A DNA stretch of 64,000 nucleotides from Frondihabitans australicus (GCF_003634555.1 NZ_RBKS01000001.1:3286001-3350000); one strand, 5' to 3'; counted from the stretch's first letter, positions 42,566-50,916 are shown. Notes: generated from the sequence alone by a model not told the origin. Numbers and translations: made by a program.

Positions 42566-43576
42566 TCATTTGGGGGTGATCGTCAGCCCGTTGTCGGAGC
42601 CGATCGTCACCTGATACGACACCCGGAACGGCACGTTCTTGTCGATCGTGTAGTCGTGGCCGTCGTAGAGCGACTCGGCGCCGACGTTCAGGTGGGCGAC
42701 GCCGGTGGCGGCCACGACGTCCCACACGCCCGCGGTCGCCGTGGGCTGGAGCGAGACCGCGGGGTAGGTGGCCATGGTCCAGGTCGGGTCGCCGGTGAGA
42801 CGGTCGTCGACGGACTCGCCGAACGGGCAGCCCGACGGCAGCAGCACCTTCTGCGGCAGGCAGTCCGTGCGGAGGTACTTCGTCACGTCGGCCCGGACCT
42901 TCGCCGTGAAGCTCGCCCGCGGCTCGACGTCGACGGCGGCGCTCACGACCTGCCCGACGGCGTCGGCGGAGACCGTCGTGTCGCGGGCCGTGAGGTACGT
43001 GCTCGAGTGGCTGAGCGTGAAGGCCGCAGGAGCCAGGACCGTGTACCTCGTGGCGAGGTCCGCGCCCTTCGTGGTGACCTCCACCCCGTCCGCCGTGAAG
43101 CGGGGGTCGTTGCGCGGCGTCACGTCGATCGAGGCGGTCGGCGGCGTCGCGAACTCCCAGCGGCCGAAGAGGCCTCCGAACGTGCCGGACGGGCGGATCG
43201 TGAAGCGGATCGTCTGCTCCTGCGCGCCGGTCGTCGTCTCGTACGTGACGGCCACGCGGTGGTCCCCGTCGCGTTCCGTCACGTCACCCACCACCCGCAC
43301 GCTGCGGAAGGCGCCCTTCTCGCTCACCGTGAGCAGCTCGTCTCCGGAGGCTCCCGTCGGCTGCACGCCGGCGAGGGCGAGCGCGCTCGCGGTGTCGCCC
43401 CGGTTGATCGCGTCCACGTAGCTCTTGGCGAAGCCGGACGCGCTGTACACCGTCGAGTTGAGCACGGCGATCGTCACGAAGAACAGCACCACGACGAGGG
43501 CGCCGAGGCCCAGCCACAGCAGGGTCGCGCGGGGAACGGGCGACCGGCCCGTCGTCTCCCCCACAACGGCCGCCAT
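42566..43576 (-). CDS. Membrane-anchored hypothetical protein, 336 aa
   Basis: One N-terminal membrane helix (about 18-40: TLLWLGLGALVVVLFFVTIA) is followed by an extracytoplasmic region starting with a DUF4878-like segment (SYVDAINRGDTASALALAG) and then beta-rich sequence with one Cys pair (TDCLPQKVLLPSGCPFGES). I do not recognise a named family. TAGAAT ends 6 nt before ATG 43576, indicating a leaderless message. Confidence 0.8.
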   Translation of the reverse strand: MAAVVGETTGRSPVPRATLLWLGLGALVVVLFFVTIAVLNSTVYSASGFAKSYVDAINRGDTASALALAGVQPTGASGDELLTVSEKGAFRSVRVVGDVTERDGDHRVAVTYETTTGAQEQTIRFTIRPSGTFGGLFGRWEFATPPTASIDVTPRNDPRFTADGVEVTTKGADLATRYTVLAPAAFTLSHSSTYLTARDTTVSADAVGQVVSAAVDVEPRASFTAKVRADVTKYLRTDCLPQKVLLPSGCPFGESVDDRLTGDPTWTMATYPAVSLQPTATAGVWDVVAATGVAHLNVGAESLYDGHDYTIDKNVPFRVSYQVTIGSDNGLTITPK

Positions 43577-43582
43577 GCCGAC

Positions 43583-43588
43583 ATTCTA
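43583..43588 (-). promoter_or_regulatory. TAGAAT -10 box, leaderless promoter
   Basis: On the minus strand TAGAAT is followed by GTCGGC and ATG 43576 (six-base gap). Confidence 0.5.
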
Positions 43589-43733
43589 GGGGCGAGCCTG
43601 TGGACGGGCCGGGCCGCAGGATCGGGGGCCGGTAGATTGGTCAGTGCTCTCGCGGTGTCTCTCGCCGCATCGTTTCGCGGCGCGCGTGCCGCGTCGTTTC
43701 GCGGCTCTTGGGCCGCATCGCCTGGCGGAAGGG

Positions 43734-45056
43734 GTGAGGTCACTGAGCGACGACAGCCGCCCTCCGCTCTCCGACGAGCAGGCCGCCGTCTACGACGCGA
43801 TCGAGAACTCGCGCGAGCACATCTTCGTCACCGGGCGGGCGGGCACCGGCAAGTCGACGCTGCTCAACCACCTGTCGTGGAATACGTCGAAGCAGATCGT
43901 CATCTGCGCCCCCACGGGCGTGGCCGCCCTGAATGTCGGCGGCCAGACGATCCACTCGCTCTTCCGGCTGCCCATCGGCCTCATCGCCGATCACGACATC
44001 GAGCAGAACTCCGAGCTCCGCAAGCTCCTGAACACCATCGACACCCTCGTCATCGATGAGGTCTCGATGGTGAACGCCGACCTCGTCGACGCGATCGACC
44101 GATCGCTGCGGCAGGCCCGCCAGAGGCGCAACGAGGCGTTCGGCGGCGTGCAGGTCGTGCTGTTCGGCGACCCGTATCAGCTGGCGCCCGTTCCCGGCGA
44201 TCCTGAGGAGCGCGCCTATTTCACCGACCACTACCGGTCGATGTGGTTCTTCGACGCCCACGTGTGGGACGAAGCGCCGCTTCGTATTCTCGAACTGGCA
44301 TACATCCATCGGCAGAGCGACTCCGCCTTCAAGGAGATGCTCAACGCGGTGCGTCACGGCCGCGTCACCGCCGAGATCGCGGGTGAACTCAACGCCGCCG
44401 GAGCGCGTCCCGTACCCGTCGACGAGGGCGTGATCACGCTCGCCACGCGCAACGACACCGTCTCGCGGATCAACCGGGCCGAGCTCGCCCGCCTCCCCGG
44501 GTCGGTCAAGACGGCGAAGGCCGAGGTCACGGGCGACTTCGGCGGCCGCACGTACCCCGCCGACGAGGCGCTGGAGCTGAAGGTCGGCGCGCAGGTCATG
44601 TTCCTCCGCAACGACTCCGACCAGCGGTGGGTGAACGGCTCCGTGGGCGTCGTCACGCGGATCCGCGACACCGTCTTCGTCGAGGTCGACGGCGAGGAGT
44701 TCGAGGTGCAGCCGGCGGTGTGGGAGAAATACCGCTACAGCTATTCGCCCCTCAGCAAAGAGCTCAAGAAGGACATCGTCGCCGAGTTCCAGCAGTTCCC
44801 GCTCCGTCTGGCGTGGGCTGTCACCATCCACAAGTCGCAGGGCAAGACGTACGACCGGGCCATCGTCGACCTCGGCGACCGGGTGTTCAGCGCCGGGCAG
44901 ACGTACGTCGCGCTCTCGCGGATCACGTCGCTGGAGGGGCTCTATCTGTCGCGGCCGCTGCGACCGAGCGACATCATCGTCGACCTCGACGTGCGGCGCT
45001 TCATGTCGCAGTCGACACGGGTGCCGGCGATCAAGGCGGCAACGCTGGGGGAGTAG
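43734..45056 (+). CDS. PIF1/RecD-like superfamily 1 helicase
   Basis: A protein of about 440 residues with Walker A GRAGTGKSTLLNHL near residue 30, motif Ia CAPTGVAALNVGGQTIHSLF, Walker B LVIDEVSMV, motif III GDPYQLAPV and the C-terminal WAVTIHKSQGKTYDRAIVD and YVALSRITSLEGL. These are PIF1-family (5'-3') helicase motifs. The protein lacks extra domains and is close to a bare motor of the family. The start is uncertain: GTG 43734 is preceded by GGCGGAAGG, while TAGATT ends 5 nt before an in-frame GTG at 43644 that would add 30 residues rich in Arg encoded by a repetitive CGTTTCGCGG sequence. Confidence 0.88.
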   Translation: MRSLSDDSRPPLSDEQAAVYDAIENSREHIFVTGRAGTGKSTLLNHLSWNTSKQIVICAPTGVAALNVGGQTIHSLFRLPIGLIADHDIEQNSELRKLLNTIDTLVIDEVSMVNADLVDAIDRSLRQARQRRNEAFGGVQVVLFGDPYQLAPVPGDPEERAYFTDHYRSMWFFDAHVWDEAPLRILELAYIHRQSDSAFKEMLNAVRHGRVTAEIAGELNAAGARPVPVDEGVITLATRNDTVSRINRAELARLPGSVKTAKAEVTGDFGGRTYPADEALELKVGAQVMFLRNDSDQRWVNGSVGVVTRIRDTVFVEVDGEEFEVQPAVWEKYRYSYSPLSKELKKDIVAEFQQFPLRLAWAVTIHKSQGKTYDRAIVDLGDRVFSAGQTYVALSRITSLEGLYLSRPLRPSDIIVDLDVRRFMSQSTRVPAIKAATLGE

Positions 45057-45132
45057 GCGCGGCGAGGCTTGGGCGTCAGGCGTCCGTTTCGGCGTGGGCC
45101 TGCGCGTCGGCTGGTCGAGCGCGGGCTGTGGT

Positions 45133-45804
45133 CTACGCGGCGCGGGTGGCGCAGCTCGCCGCGAGGTCGGCGAAGAGCTCTTCGGTGAGCCGATACGCGA
45201 GCGCCACCTCGTCGAGAACGCGGCCTCGTTCCTCCTCGCTCCAGCCGACCCGGTCCAGCTGGGCTCGGTACGTCGACTTGAACTCCTTGGGCTTGGCGAT
45301 GCCGGCGAAGAGGTAGAAGCCGACCCCGTTCGTCTCGAAGCCGAATCGGCGCTGCATGAGCGTCCGGACGATCGCGCACCCCGACAGATCGCCGAGATAG
45401 CGCGTGTAGTGGTGCGCGATGAATCCGCCCGCGGTCGTGGCGGCCACCGTGTCGATGCGCTCGACGTAGCGGGTTGTCGTGGGCAGCGGCACGATGATCT
45501 CGCGCCAGTCCTCGCCGAGCAGGAACCGCAGATCCTCCCGGATCGCCGGGATGCGCGTCAGCGCCGGCTCGATGAAGAGGCTGGCCACGGGGTCGTCGGC
45601 GCGCGCCGCCGCGGCGCGCTCGAGGGCGTCGTACACGAAGAAGTTCTGCGCGACCATCGCGATGTAGTCCTCGCGCGAGCCGGGGCCGGTCAACAGAGAG
45701 GTCATGAACCTCTCGGAGGCGCTCCGGCCATTGGCGCCGATGCCGTTGCGCTCCTCGTTCGCGCGCTCACGCAGGGCTTCGGAGAACGGGATGGCCACGC
45801 CCAT
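45133..45804 (-). CDS. Heme oxygenase family protein, proximal His not conserved
   Basis: A 223-residue member of the HmuO/HemO-type heme oxygenases, which open heme to biliverdin, CO and Fe2+. Family segments: FFVYDALERA, IEPALTRIPAIREDL, AHHYTRYLGDLSG (distal helix), FGFETNGVGFYLFAGIAKPKEFKSTYR. Two key positions differ from C. diphtheriae HmuO: the proximal heme ligand (HmuO His20 in TAQAHEKAEH) aligns with Arg19 here (RANEERNG), and the distal GDLSGG reads GDLSGC. The upstream iron box supports a role in iron acquisition. Catalysis or heme binding may be altered. GAGGAGG precedes ATG 45804. Confidence 0.85.
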   Translation of the reverse strand: MGVAIPFSEALRERANEERNGIGANGRSASERFMTSLLTGPGSREDYIAMVAQNFFVYDALERAAAARADDPVASLFIEPALTRIPAIREDLRFLLGEDWREIIVPLPTTTRYVERIDTVAATTAGGFIAHHYTRYLGDLSGCAIVRTLMQRRFGFETNGVGFYLFAGIAKPKEFKSTYRAQLDRVGWSEEERGRVLDEVALAYRLTEELFADLAASCATRAA

Positions 45805-45818
45805 CTGCCCCTCCTCGG

Positions 45819-45837
45819 TTAGGTGACCCTAACCCTA
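45819..45837 (-). promoter_or_regulatory. DtxR/IdeR-type iron box
   Basis: The 19-bp site (minus strand TAGGGTTAGGGTCACCTAA) agrees with the DtxR/IdeR consensus TWAGGTWAGSCTWACCTWA at about 16 of 19 positions. It lies 15 bp upstream of the heme oxygenase start codon, next to the ribosome site, where iron-loaded repressor would block expression. Confidence 0.75.
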
Positions 45838-45874
45838 GCCTGGTCCGCGCGGGGGCGGTACCCGTCCGCCCCTC

Positions 45875-46071
45875 CGGCAATTCAGGTTCCGCGTGCGCGT
45901 GCCGCCTGCGGGCCCGCGAAAGTACGCGAGCCGGGCGCGGGCGTACCGGGCGGGGCCTGAATTGCCGGGCGGCGTGGCCGCCGTGAGCGCGGCGTGGGCG
46001 GGCGGGGCCTGAATTGCCGGGCGGCGTGGCCACCGTGCGTGCGGCGTGGGCGGGCGGGGCCTGAATTGCCG
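45875..46071. repeat. Inverted-repeat element B (93 bp) with two extra tandem right ends
   Basis: CGGCAATTCAGG (45875-45886) and CCTGAATTGCCG (45956-45967) bound a 93-bp element. The right terminus is then repeated at 46008-46019 and 46060-46071, each exactly 52 bp apart, within a 52-bp tandem unit (CCTGAATTGCCGGGCGGCGT...GGGCGGGCGGGG). It occupies the gap between the heme oxygenase promoter and the DUF4383 gene. Confidence 0.85.
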
Positions 46072-46107
46072 GGCGGGGTGCCGCGGCTCCTGCGATAACG
46101 CGGAGTG

Positions 46108-46518
46108 CTAGGCGGTCGCCGGCCGTGCCATGAGTCGACCCGAGGCCAGTCCGACGACGGCGAGCGCGAGGCCGAACAGCAGGTGCAGGACGATCGTGGC
46201 CGAGTTCTCGGCGATGATGTTGGCGCTCGTGTGAACGAGGAACACGCCGAAGACGCCGAGCAGGAACAGGCCGATGCCGACGAGCATGTTGACGACCTTC
46301 GAGACGCCGGCTGCGCCGAGGGCGGAGAGCAACATGAGCGCGCCGATCAGCACGTGGATCAGGGCGAGGAAGCCGTTGCCCGCGAACAGCCCGATCACGG
46401 TGGCGCCCTGAGTGCTCGCGAAGGGGAGCGGGGTCGCGACGAAGAAGCCCAGGAATCCCAGCAGCAGGAACACGATGCCGCCGAACAGGCCGAGCAGGCG
46501 GTTGGGGGACTGGATCAT
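46108..46518 (-). CDS. DUF4383 family membrane protein
   Basis: A 136-residue protein with four membrane helices (about 9-28, 40-60, 68-92, 100-125), matching DUF4383 (NRLLGLFGGIVFLLLGFLGF, LIHVLIGALMLLSA). Function is unknown. ATG 46518 (MIQSP) has GGAGG upstream. An ATG 15 bases further up lacks one. Confidence 0.82.
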   Translation of the reverse strand: MIQSPNRLLGLFGGIVFLLLGFLGFFVATPLPFASTQGATVIGLFAGNGFLALIHVLIGALMLLSALGAAGVSKVVNMLVGIGLFLLGVFGVFLVHTSANIIAENSATIVLHLLFGLALAVVGLASGRLMARPATA

Positions 46519-46554
46519 TGCGGGGGCCTCCACGAGCGAACAGGTCCCCTAAGC

Positions 46555-47610
46555 CTAAGCGGTCGCGATGCGCCCGTGCGACGGGCCGTGTCGCGCGGGG
46601 GCCAGGACGCGGCGCCGGACGAGCGGTCGAGGTGGCCTCGCGTGTGAGAGCCGTGTCGCGTCAGCGCCGCGTCGGCGGATCACCGGAAGGCGCCACCGCC
46701 GTCGACCTCCCGGACGAGGCGCGTCTCGCCGCGGCACGCTGTGGGGGAGCTCCGCCACGCCGACTCCACCGCTGCTCCGAACGTGCATGGCCACCGCGCG
46801 GCCGAGAGCTCTCTCGACCGACGCCCAGTCGCTCTCGATCATCGAGTAGGTGAGACGCAGGGGGATCTCGCCGTCCAGGACGATCTCGAGGTCCTTCCGG
46901 CGGTCTCGCTCGAACTTGTTCTCGTGGTACTCCTTGCCGTCGACCTCGACGCCGACCACGCCGTTGACCACGAGGTCGATTCGCTCGTTCGTTCGCAGGA
47001 CTCGCTGGATCACGACGGAGTAGCCCGCCAGCCGGGCGCGCGTGCGCACGATGCTCTCGAGGAAGCTCTCGCACTTCGGATCGACCCAGCCGACGATGCC
47101 GCGGACGTCCGTGGGAAGGCCCTGAACGATCCTTTCCAGATCATCGAGACGCAGGATCTGGAAGTGCAACGCCCAGTCCAGTGCCGCCACCGCCTCCTCG
47201 AACGGCACCTCGGTGATCGCCTCGCGCAGGGCGTCCTCGAGCGCGACCGACCACGACGAGCCCCGACCGACGACCTCGGGGCGGACCCAGACGACTCGTA
47301 CTCGCCTCTTCCAGCGGAGTCGAGCGGCATTCGCCGGGACCGACACCGTGATCCGCGGGTGATGATTCCAGGCCCACGCGCCCAGCTCGGCCAGGGCCGA
47401 TGCCCCGGTCAGCCGGCCTCCGACCCGCACGGCGACGAATCGCCGATCGTGCGGCGGCCAGGTCGTGTACCACCCTCGCCGCGGCCGTCGGACCTCGCCG
47501 CCGCGAACGGCCTCGGTCAGGTGGTGGTCGGCCGCGCCCAGCCGCACCAGCTGACGCTTGTGCAGCAGCCCGCTCCCGTGGCGGTCGACGAGTTCGGCGA
47601 TGGTGGTCAT
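46555..47610 (-). CDS. AbiEi-like winged helix fused to a DUF559-like PD-(D/E)XK nuclease
   Basis: A 351-residue protein. Residues 1-60 resemble the AbiEi/type IV antitoxin winged helix (IAELVDRHGSGLLHKRQLV, RRGWYT). The middle region has the usual actinobacterial linker (SALAELGAWAW, LEDALREAITEVPFEEAVAALDWALH). Residues about 180-265 look like a Vsr/DUF559 nuclease, with E185, D212 (NERIDLVV), E222 and D224 (GVEVDGKEYHENKFERDRRKD). The last 70 residues are Arg/Pro-rich. Such proteins are frequent orphan genes in actinobacteria. The DNA target and any link with phage defence are unknown. Lower-GC patches occur inside it. Confidence 0.75.
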   Translation of the reverse strand: MTTIAELVDRHGSGLLHKRQLVRLGAADHHLTEAVRGGEVRRPRRGWYTTWPPHDRRFVAVRVGGRLTGASALAELGAWAWNHHPRITVSVPANAARLRWKRRVRVVWVRPEVVGRGSSWSVALEDALREAITEVPFEEAVAALDWALHFQILRLDDLERIVQGLPTDVRGIVGWVDPKCESFLESIVRTRARLAGYSVVIQRVLRTNERIDLVVNGVVGVEVDGKEYHENKFERDRRKDLEIVLDGEIPLRLTYSMIESDWASVERALGRAVAMHVRSSGGVGVAELPHSVPRRDAPRPGGRRRWRLPVIRRRGADATRLSHARPPRPLVRRRVLAPARHGPSHGRIATA

Positions 47611-47730
47611 GGCAGCAGGATCACGCGGCACGGCCGGTCGCTCCTCGGACCCGGGCGCTGATCTGTGCAGCAGGGTCCCGACCTCGTCGATGTGGAGGAG
47701 TCGTTGGCGGACGTGTCCGCCCGCCCGCTT
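47611..47730. other. Intergenic stretch without a recognisable gene
   Basis: Between the AbiEi-like gene start and element C I see no coding frame of normal composition and no clear promoter box. Confidence 0.4.
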
Positions 47731-47824
47731 CGGCAATTCAGGCCCCACGTGTCGGCGTCGTGGGGGCAGCCGCAGATTTCCAGGACGGCGCGTCCATGCC
47801 GGACGCGTGGGGCCTGAATTGCCG
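47731..47824. repeat. Inverted-repeat element C (94 bp)
   Basis: CGGCAATTCAGG (47731-47742) and CCTGAATTGCCG (47813-47824). The arms continue to match through GGCCCCACG and on to GTC with one mismatch, about 22 of 23 bp. This is the longest match among the four copies. The middle is less GC-rich (CAGATTTCCAGG). Confidence 0.85.
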
Positions 47825-47829
47825 AGGGG

Positions 47830-47945
47830 GTGCGACGCCGGCCGCGCCGGGCGGAGTGCGACGCGGGCGACGCCGGCCGGGCCGGGCGGAGTGCGACGCG
47901 GGCGACGCCGGCGGCGCCGGGCGGGGTGCGACGTCTGCGACGCGT
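47830..47945. repeat. 35-bp GC-rich tandem repeat
   Basis: Units starting GTGCGACGCGGGCGACG begin at 47856, 47891 and (diverged) 47926, exactly 35 bp apart, after a shorter partial unit at 47830. The repeat lies between element C and the ketopantoate-reductase-like gene. Confidence 0.75.
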
Positions 47946-47987
47946 CGGGCGCGGCCGGGCCACAGGGCCGCCCGCTACCGTGGAGCC

Positions 47988-48905
47988 ATGCGCATTCTCG
48001 TGGTCGGCGCCGGCGCGGTCGGCGGCTATTTCGGTGCACACCTCGTCGCCGCGGGTCGCGACGTCACCTTCCTCGTCCGCGAGGCCCGCGCCGAACGTCT
48101 CCGGGCCGACGGCCTCACGGTGGCCCGCCTGAACGACGACCTCACGGTGACGCCCCGGGCGACGACAGCCGCCGACCTCGTCGGCGAGCCCCCATTCGAC
48201 CTCGTGCTCCTCAGCGTGAAGTCGTTCGCCCTCGACCAGGCGATCGCCGACATCGCGCCCGCCGTCGGCCCCGAGACGGCGATCGTCCCGCTCCTCAACG
48301 GCCTGCGCCACATCGAGACTCTTCAGGCCGAGTTCGGCGACCGCGTCCTCGGCGGCCTCTGCTTCGTGGCGACGATGCTCGACGGCGACGTGGTCCGCCA
48401 GCTCAGCCCGCTGCAGACGATCATGTTCGGCGAGCTCGACGGCTCCCGGACGCCGAAGGTCGACGCGATCCTGGCCGACCTCCAGGACGCAGGATTCGAG
48501 GCCACGGCCTCCGACCACATCCGACACGCCCTGTGGGAGAAGTGGTTCATCCTGGCGTCCGGCGGCGCCGTCACCACCCTGCTCGGCGGCGACGTCGGCA
48601 CGATCGAGAGCGTGCCGAACGGCACGTCGACCGCCCTCGCGATCGTCGCGGAGGCCGCGGCAGTGGCCGCCGCCCACGGCTTCGAGCCTCGCCCGGCCAT
48701 GCGCGAGCGCGCCGAGTCGACGCTCACCGAACGGGGTTCGGACTTCACCACCTCGATGTTCCGCGACATGTCGCAGGGGCTCGAGGTGGAGTCCGACCAG
48801 ATCCTGGGCGACCTGGTCCGCCGAGGGCTCGAGAAGGGCGTCCCGGTGCCGCTGCTCGCAGCAGCCTCCGCGCGCCTCGAGGTCTACCGCGCCGGTCGCG
48901 CCTGA
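47988..48905 (+). CDS. panE: 2-dehydropantoate 2-reductase family protein (PanE/ApbA)
   Basis: A 305-residue NADPH-dependent reductase. The Rossmann motif RILVVGAGAVGGYFGAHL is at 2-19, the catalytic Lys region is LLSVKSFALDQA, Asn lies in PLLNGLRHIE, and LWEKWFILASGGAVTTLL is in the C-terminal helical domain. PanE makes pantoate for coenzyme A, but actinobacteria often carry several paralogues of unknown substrate, and a second one is at 51646-52671. ATG 47988 is preceded by TACCGT 6 nt upstream (leaderless geometry) and by GGAG. Confidence 0.85.
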   Translation: MRILVVGAGAVGGYFGAHLVAAGRDVTFLVREARAERLRADGLTVARLNDDLTVTPRATTAADLVGEPPFDLVLLSVKSFALDQAIADIAPAVGPETAIVPLLNGLRHIETLQAEFGDRVLGGLCFVATMLDGDVVRQLSPLQTIMFGELDGSRTPKVDAILADLQDAGFEATASDHIRHALWEKWFILASGGAVTTLLGGDVGTIESVPNGTSTALAIVAEAAAVAAAHGFEPRPAMRERAESTLTERGSDFTTSMFRDMSQGLEVESDQILGDLVRRGLEKGVPVPLLAAASARLEVYRAGRA

Positions 48906-48910
48906 TCGGC

Positions 48911-48994
48911 GCAAGCCGCCGCCGCGAGCCGGCGCCCGCAAGCCGCCGCCGCGAGTCGGCGCCCGCTCAGCCGCCGGCGCGGGCCGGCGCCCGC
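48911..48994. repeat. 27-bp tandem repeat at a convergent junction
   Basis: Three units of 27-28 bp (beginning GCAAGCCGCCGCCGCGAG at 48911 and 48938, GCTCAGCCGCCGGCGCG at 48965) and a partial fourth fill the gap between the panE-like gene (+) and the MpaB-like gene (-). Confidence 0.75.
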
Positions 48995-49789
48995 TCAGCC
49001 GGTGCCCGGCGCGCGCCGCCGCAGCGCCCGCAGCCGCCCCAGGTAGTACCGCTGCGGCGCTGTCCGCACCACGGCGGGCAGCCGCGGGTACACGGCCGCC
49101 ACGACCGTCCACAGCCGGTCGAATCGGCGCTGCCTGCGCGGAGACCACGAGAGCCCGAACCCGTCTCGCACGTCAGGCGGCAGCAGCCCCGCGGTGACGA
49201 ACCGGTTGAGAGGCATGAGCCGCCGCACCCACCACGGGGCAGCGGTCGCGCGCCAGAGTTCATCGGCCTGGGCGCGGATCGCGGGGTCCACGTGCAGCGA
49301 TTGCGAGGCCGATCGCCAGTAGGCCGAGAAGGCCTCCCGATCCTGCGGCCAGGCCTCGCTTGGCACGTCGAGCGCCGTGCCGAGTGCGGCGTAGCGCCGG
49401 TACAGTTCGTCCTCGATGCTTGTGGGCGGGTTGCCGAGCGCCCGGCGGTACACGAGCAGGGCCGTGTCGTAGAGCGTGGCGGCCACCCACAGTTGCAGCC
49501 CGGGGTCGCGGGCGTCGTACGCGGGCGCCTCGTCGTCGCCCGGGCCGTGCACGGGCGTGTGCATGCGCGAGACGAACGCCGCGGCGAACTCCCGATCGGC
49601 GTCCGAGCCCGTCATCACGGCGTACACGTACATCAGCGTGCCGTTCAAGCGGCCCATCGGGTTCCGCGCGAAGTCGCTGTGGCGGGCGACCCCGTACCCG
49701 ACCTCCGGCCGAGCCAGCTGCAGCAGGATCGCGCGCCCCGCCCCGGCGAGGATCACTCCTTCGGCGACGGGATCGATGCGCGGCGACAC
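48995..49789 (-). CDS. Oxygenase MpaB family protein (DUF2236)
   Basis: A 264-residue protein of the DUF2236/MpaB family, relatives of the heme-dependent rubber-cleaving oxygenase Lcp. Visible family features are an N-terminal ILLQLARPEVGYGVARHSDF with the conserved His, LMYVYAVMTGSD, FVSRMHTPVHG with His residues, and LQLWVAATLYDTALLVYRRAL. Most bacterial members have no assigned reaction. GTG 49789 is 18 nt after the GH6 stop, so the two genes form one unit. Confidence 0.82.
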   Translation of the reverse strand: MSPRIDPVAEGVILAGAGRAILLQLARPEVGYGVARHSDFARNPMGRLNGTLMYVYAVMTGSDADREFAAAFVSRMHTPVHGPGDDEAPAYDARDPGLQLWVAATLYDTALLVYRRALGNPPTSIEDELYRRYAALGTALDVPSEAWPQDREAFSAYWRSASQSLHVDPAIRAQADELWRATAAPWWVRRLMPLNRFVTAGLLPPDVRDGFGLSWSPRRQRRFDRLWTVVAAVYPRLPAVVRTAPQRYYLGRLRALRRRAPGTG

Positions 49790-49806
49790 AGGCGAGACGC
49801 TACCGG

Positions 49807-50829
49807 CTACCGCCTGAGGGCCACCAGGGATCGCGCGTACGACGCGAACCACTGCCCGGCCGCCGGCCCGCCGTTGCACGTGCCGTCGCTCGATCCCGGC
49901 GTCTTCACCCAGAGCAGGGCGTCGAGCCTGCCCGTGCCGGAGGTGACGTGCGGGTCTTGGCCGAGGCCGGCTCCGGGGGCATTGCACCAGGATCCGCGAT
50001 ACCCCTGGCCGTTCCGAGAGACGTCGATCACGAAGTGAGCCCCGCCCGTCAGCGCCGACACCTTGCCGGCGTAGGCGCGCTCGTCGTCGACGCCGATGTA
50101 GTTGGAGACGTTCGTGAAGAAGCCTCGGGCGTACTGGACGCCCGCCCGGTTCAGCAGCGACGCCATCTCCGCGGGCTTCAGCCACCGCGAGTTGCCGCCG
50201 TCGAGGTAGGTGGTGACGCCGTTCGACGCGAGCGTCTCGACGGCGCTCCGGACGAGCGCGATGCGGGACGACGCGATGCTCGCGCAGCCCGTGGTCGTCT
50301 GGCCGAGCGAGTCGGGCTCCACCAGCACCACGGCGCGATGGCCGCGGAGGGTGGTGGCGATGCTGCGGTTCCAGGAGAGGTACTCGGAGTCGCTGAGGCC
50401 GCCGGACGAGTAGCCGCCGCAGTCGCGGTCGGGTATTGCGTAGGTGACGAAGACCGGAGTCATGCCGGCCGCCTCGGCCGCGTCGACGTTCTGGCGCACG
50501 TAGTCGGTGAGTTTCGCGCCCTGGAAGTTCGGGCCGAGCCAGATCGCGACGGGGCGCTTCGCGATGTACGACGCGGCCGCTGCCTCCGCCGTGTCGCCCT
50601 GCGCGGACAGCCGGGCGGCCGCGATCGCCGCGACGCTCTGCGACTGCCGGTACAGGCCGCCGCGGTAGAGCGCGGTCGGCGTCGCGCTCCGGATCTGCGA
50701 CTCGGTCAGCACCGATGAGCCAGCGGCGCTCGCCGACGTCGTCGCGGCGCTCGCCGTCGTCGTCGCGCCGACGGTCGCGGTCGCGACCAGAGCGGCGGCG
50801 AGGAGGAGGGCGACGCGCTGGCGGATCAT
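49807..50829 (-). CDS. Secreted GH6 family glycosidase (cellulase type)
   Basis: A 340-residue GH6 protein with a cleavable signal peptide (RQRVALLLAAALVATATVGA) and no lipobox, unlike the paralogue at 12215-13243. Active-site landmarks are IPDRDCGGYSSGG, VEPDSLGQ, YLDGGNSRW, WCNAPGAGLGQDP and DALLWVKTPGSSDGTC. The family hydrolyses beta-1,4-glucans with inversion. It heads a two-gene unit with the MpaB-like gene. No cellulose-binding module is attached. Confidence 0.93.
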   Translation of the reverse strand: MIRQRVALLLAAALVATATVGATTTASAATTSASAAGSSVLTESQIRSATPTALYRGGLYRQSQSVAAIAAARLSAQGDTAEAAAASYIAKRPVAIWLGPNFQGAKLTDYVRQNVDAAEAAGMTPVFVTYAIPDRDCGGYSSGGLSDSEYLSWNRSIATTLRGHRAVVLVEPDSLGQTTTGCASIASSRIALVRSAVETLASNGVTTYLDGGNSRWLKPAEMASLLNRAGVQYARGFFTNVSNYIGVDDERAYAGKVSALTGGAHFVIDVSRNGQGYRGSWCNAPGAGLGQDPHVTSGTGRLDALLWVKTPGSSDGTCNGGPAAGQWFASYARSLVALRR

Positions 50830-50916
50830 GGGTCTCCCGGCGGGGTCGGTGGGGTGATGCGGCCCGGATATCCCACCATGCTGGCCGTCGTGCCTCTATG
50901 GGCATTTCGGGGGACA

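Noticed and set aside
43644-43733. Upstream GTG as start of the PIF1-like helicase
   Set aside because: TAGATT 5 nt before it is attractive, but the added residues are encoded by a repeated CGTTTCGCGG tract and look unlike protein-coding sequence. GTG 43734 has a better ribosome site. Kept as an alternative in the gene entry.
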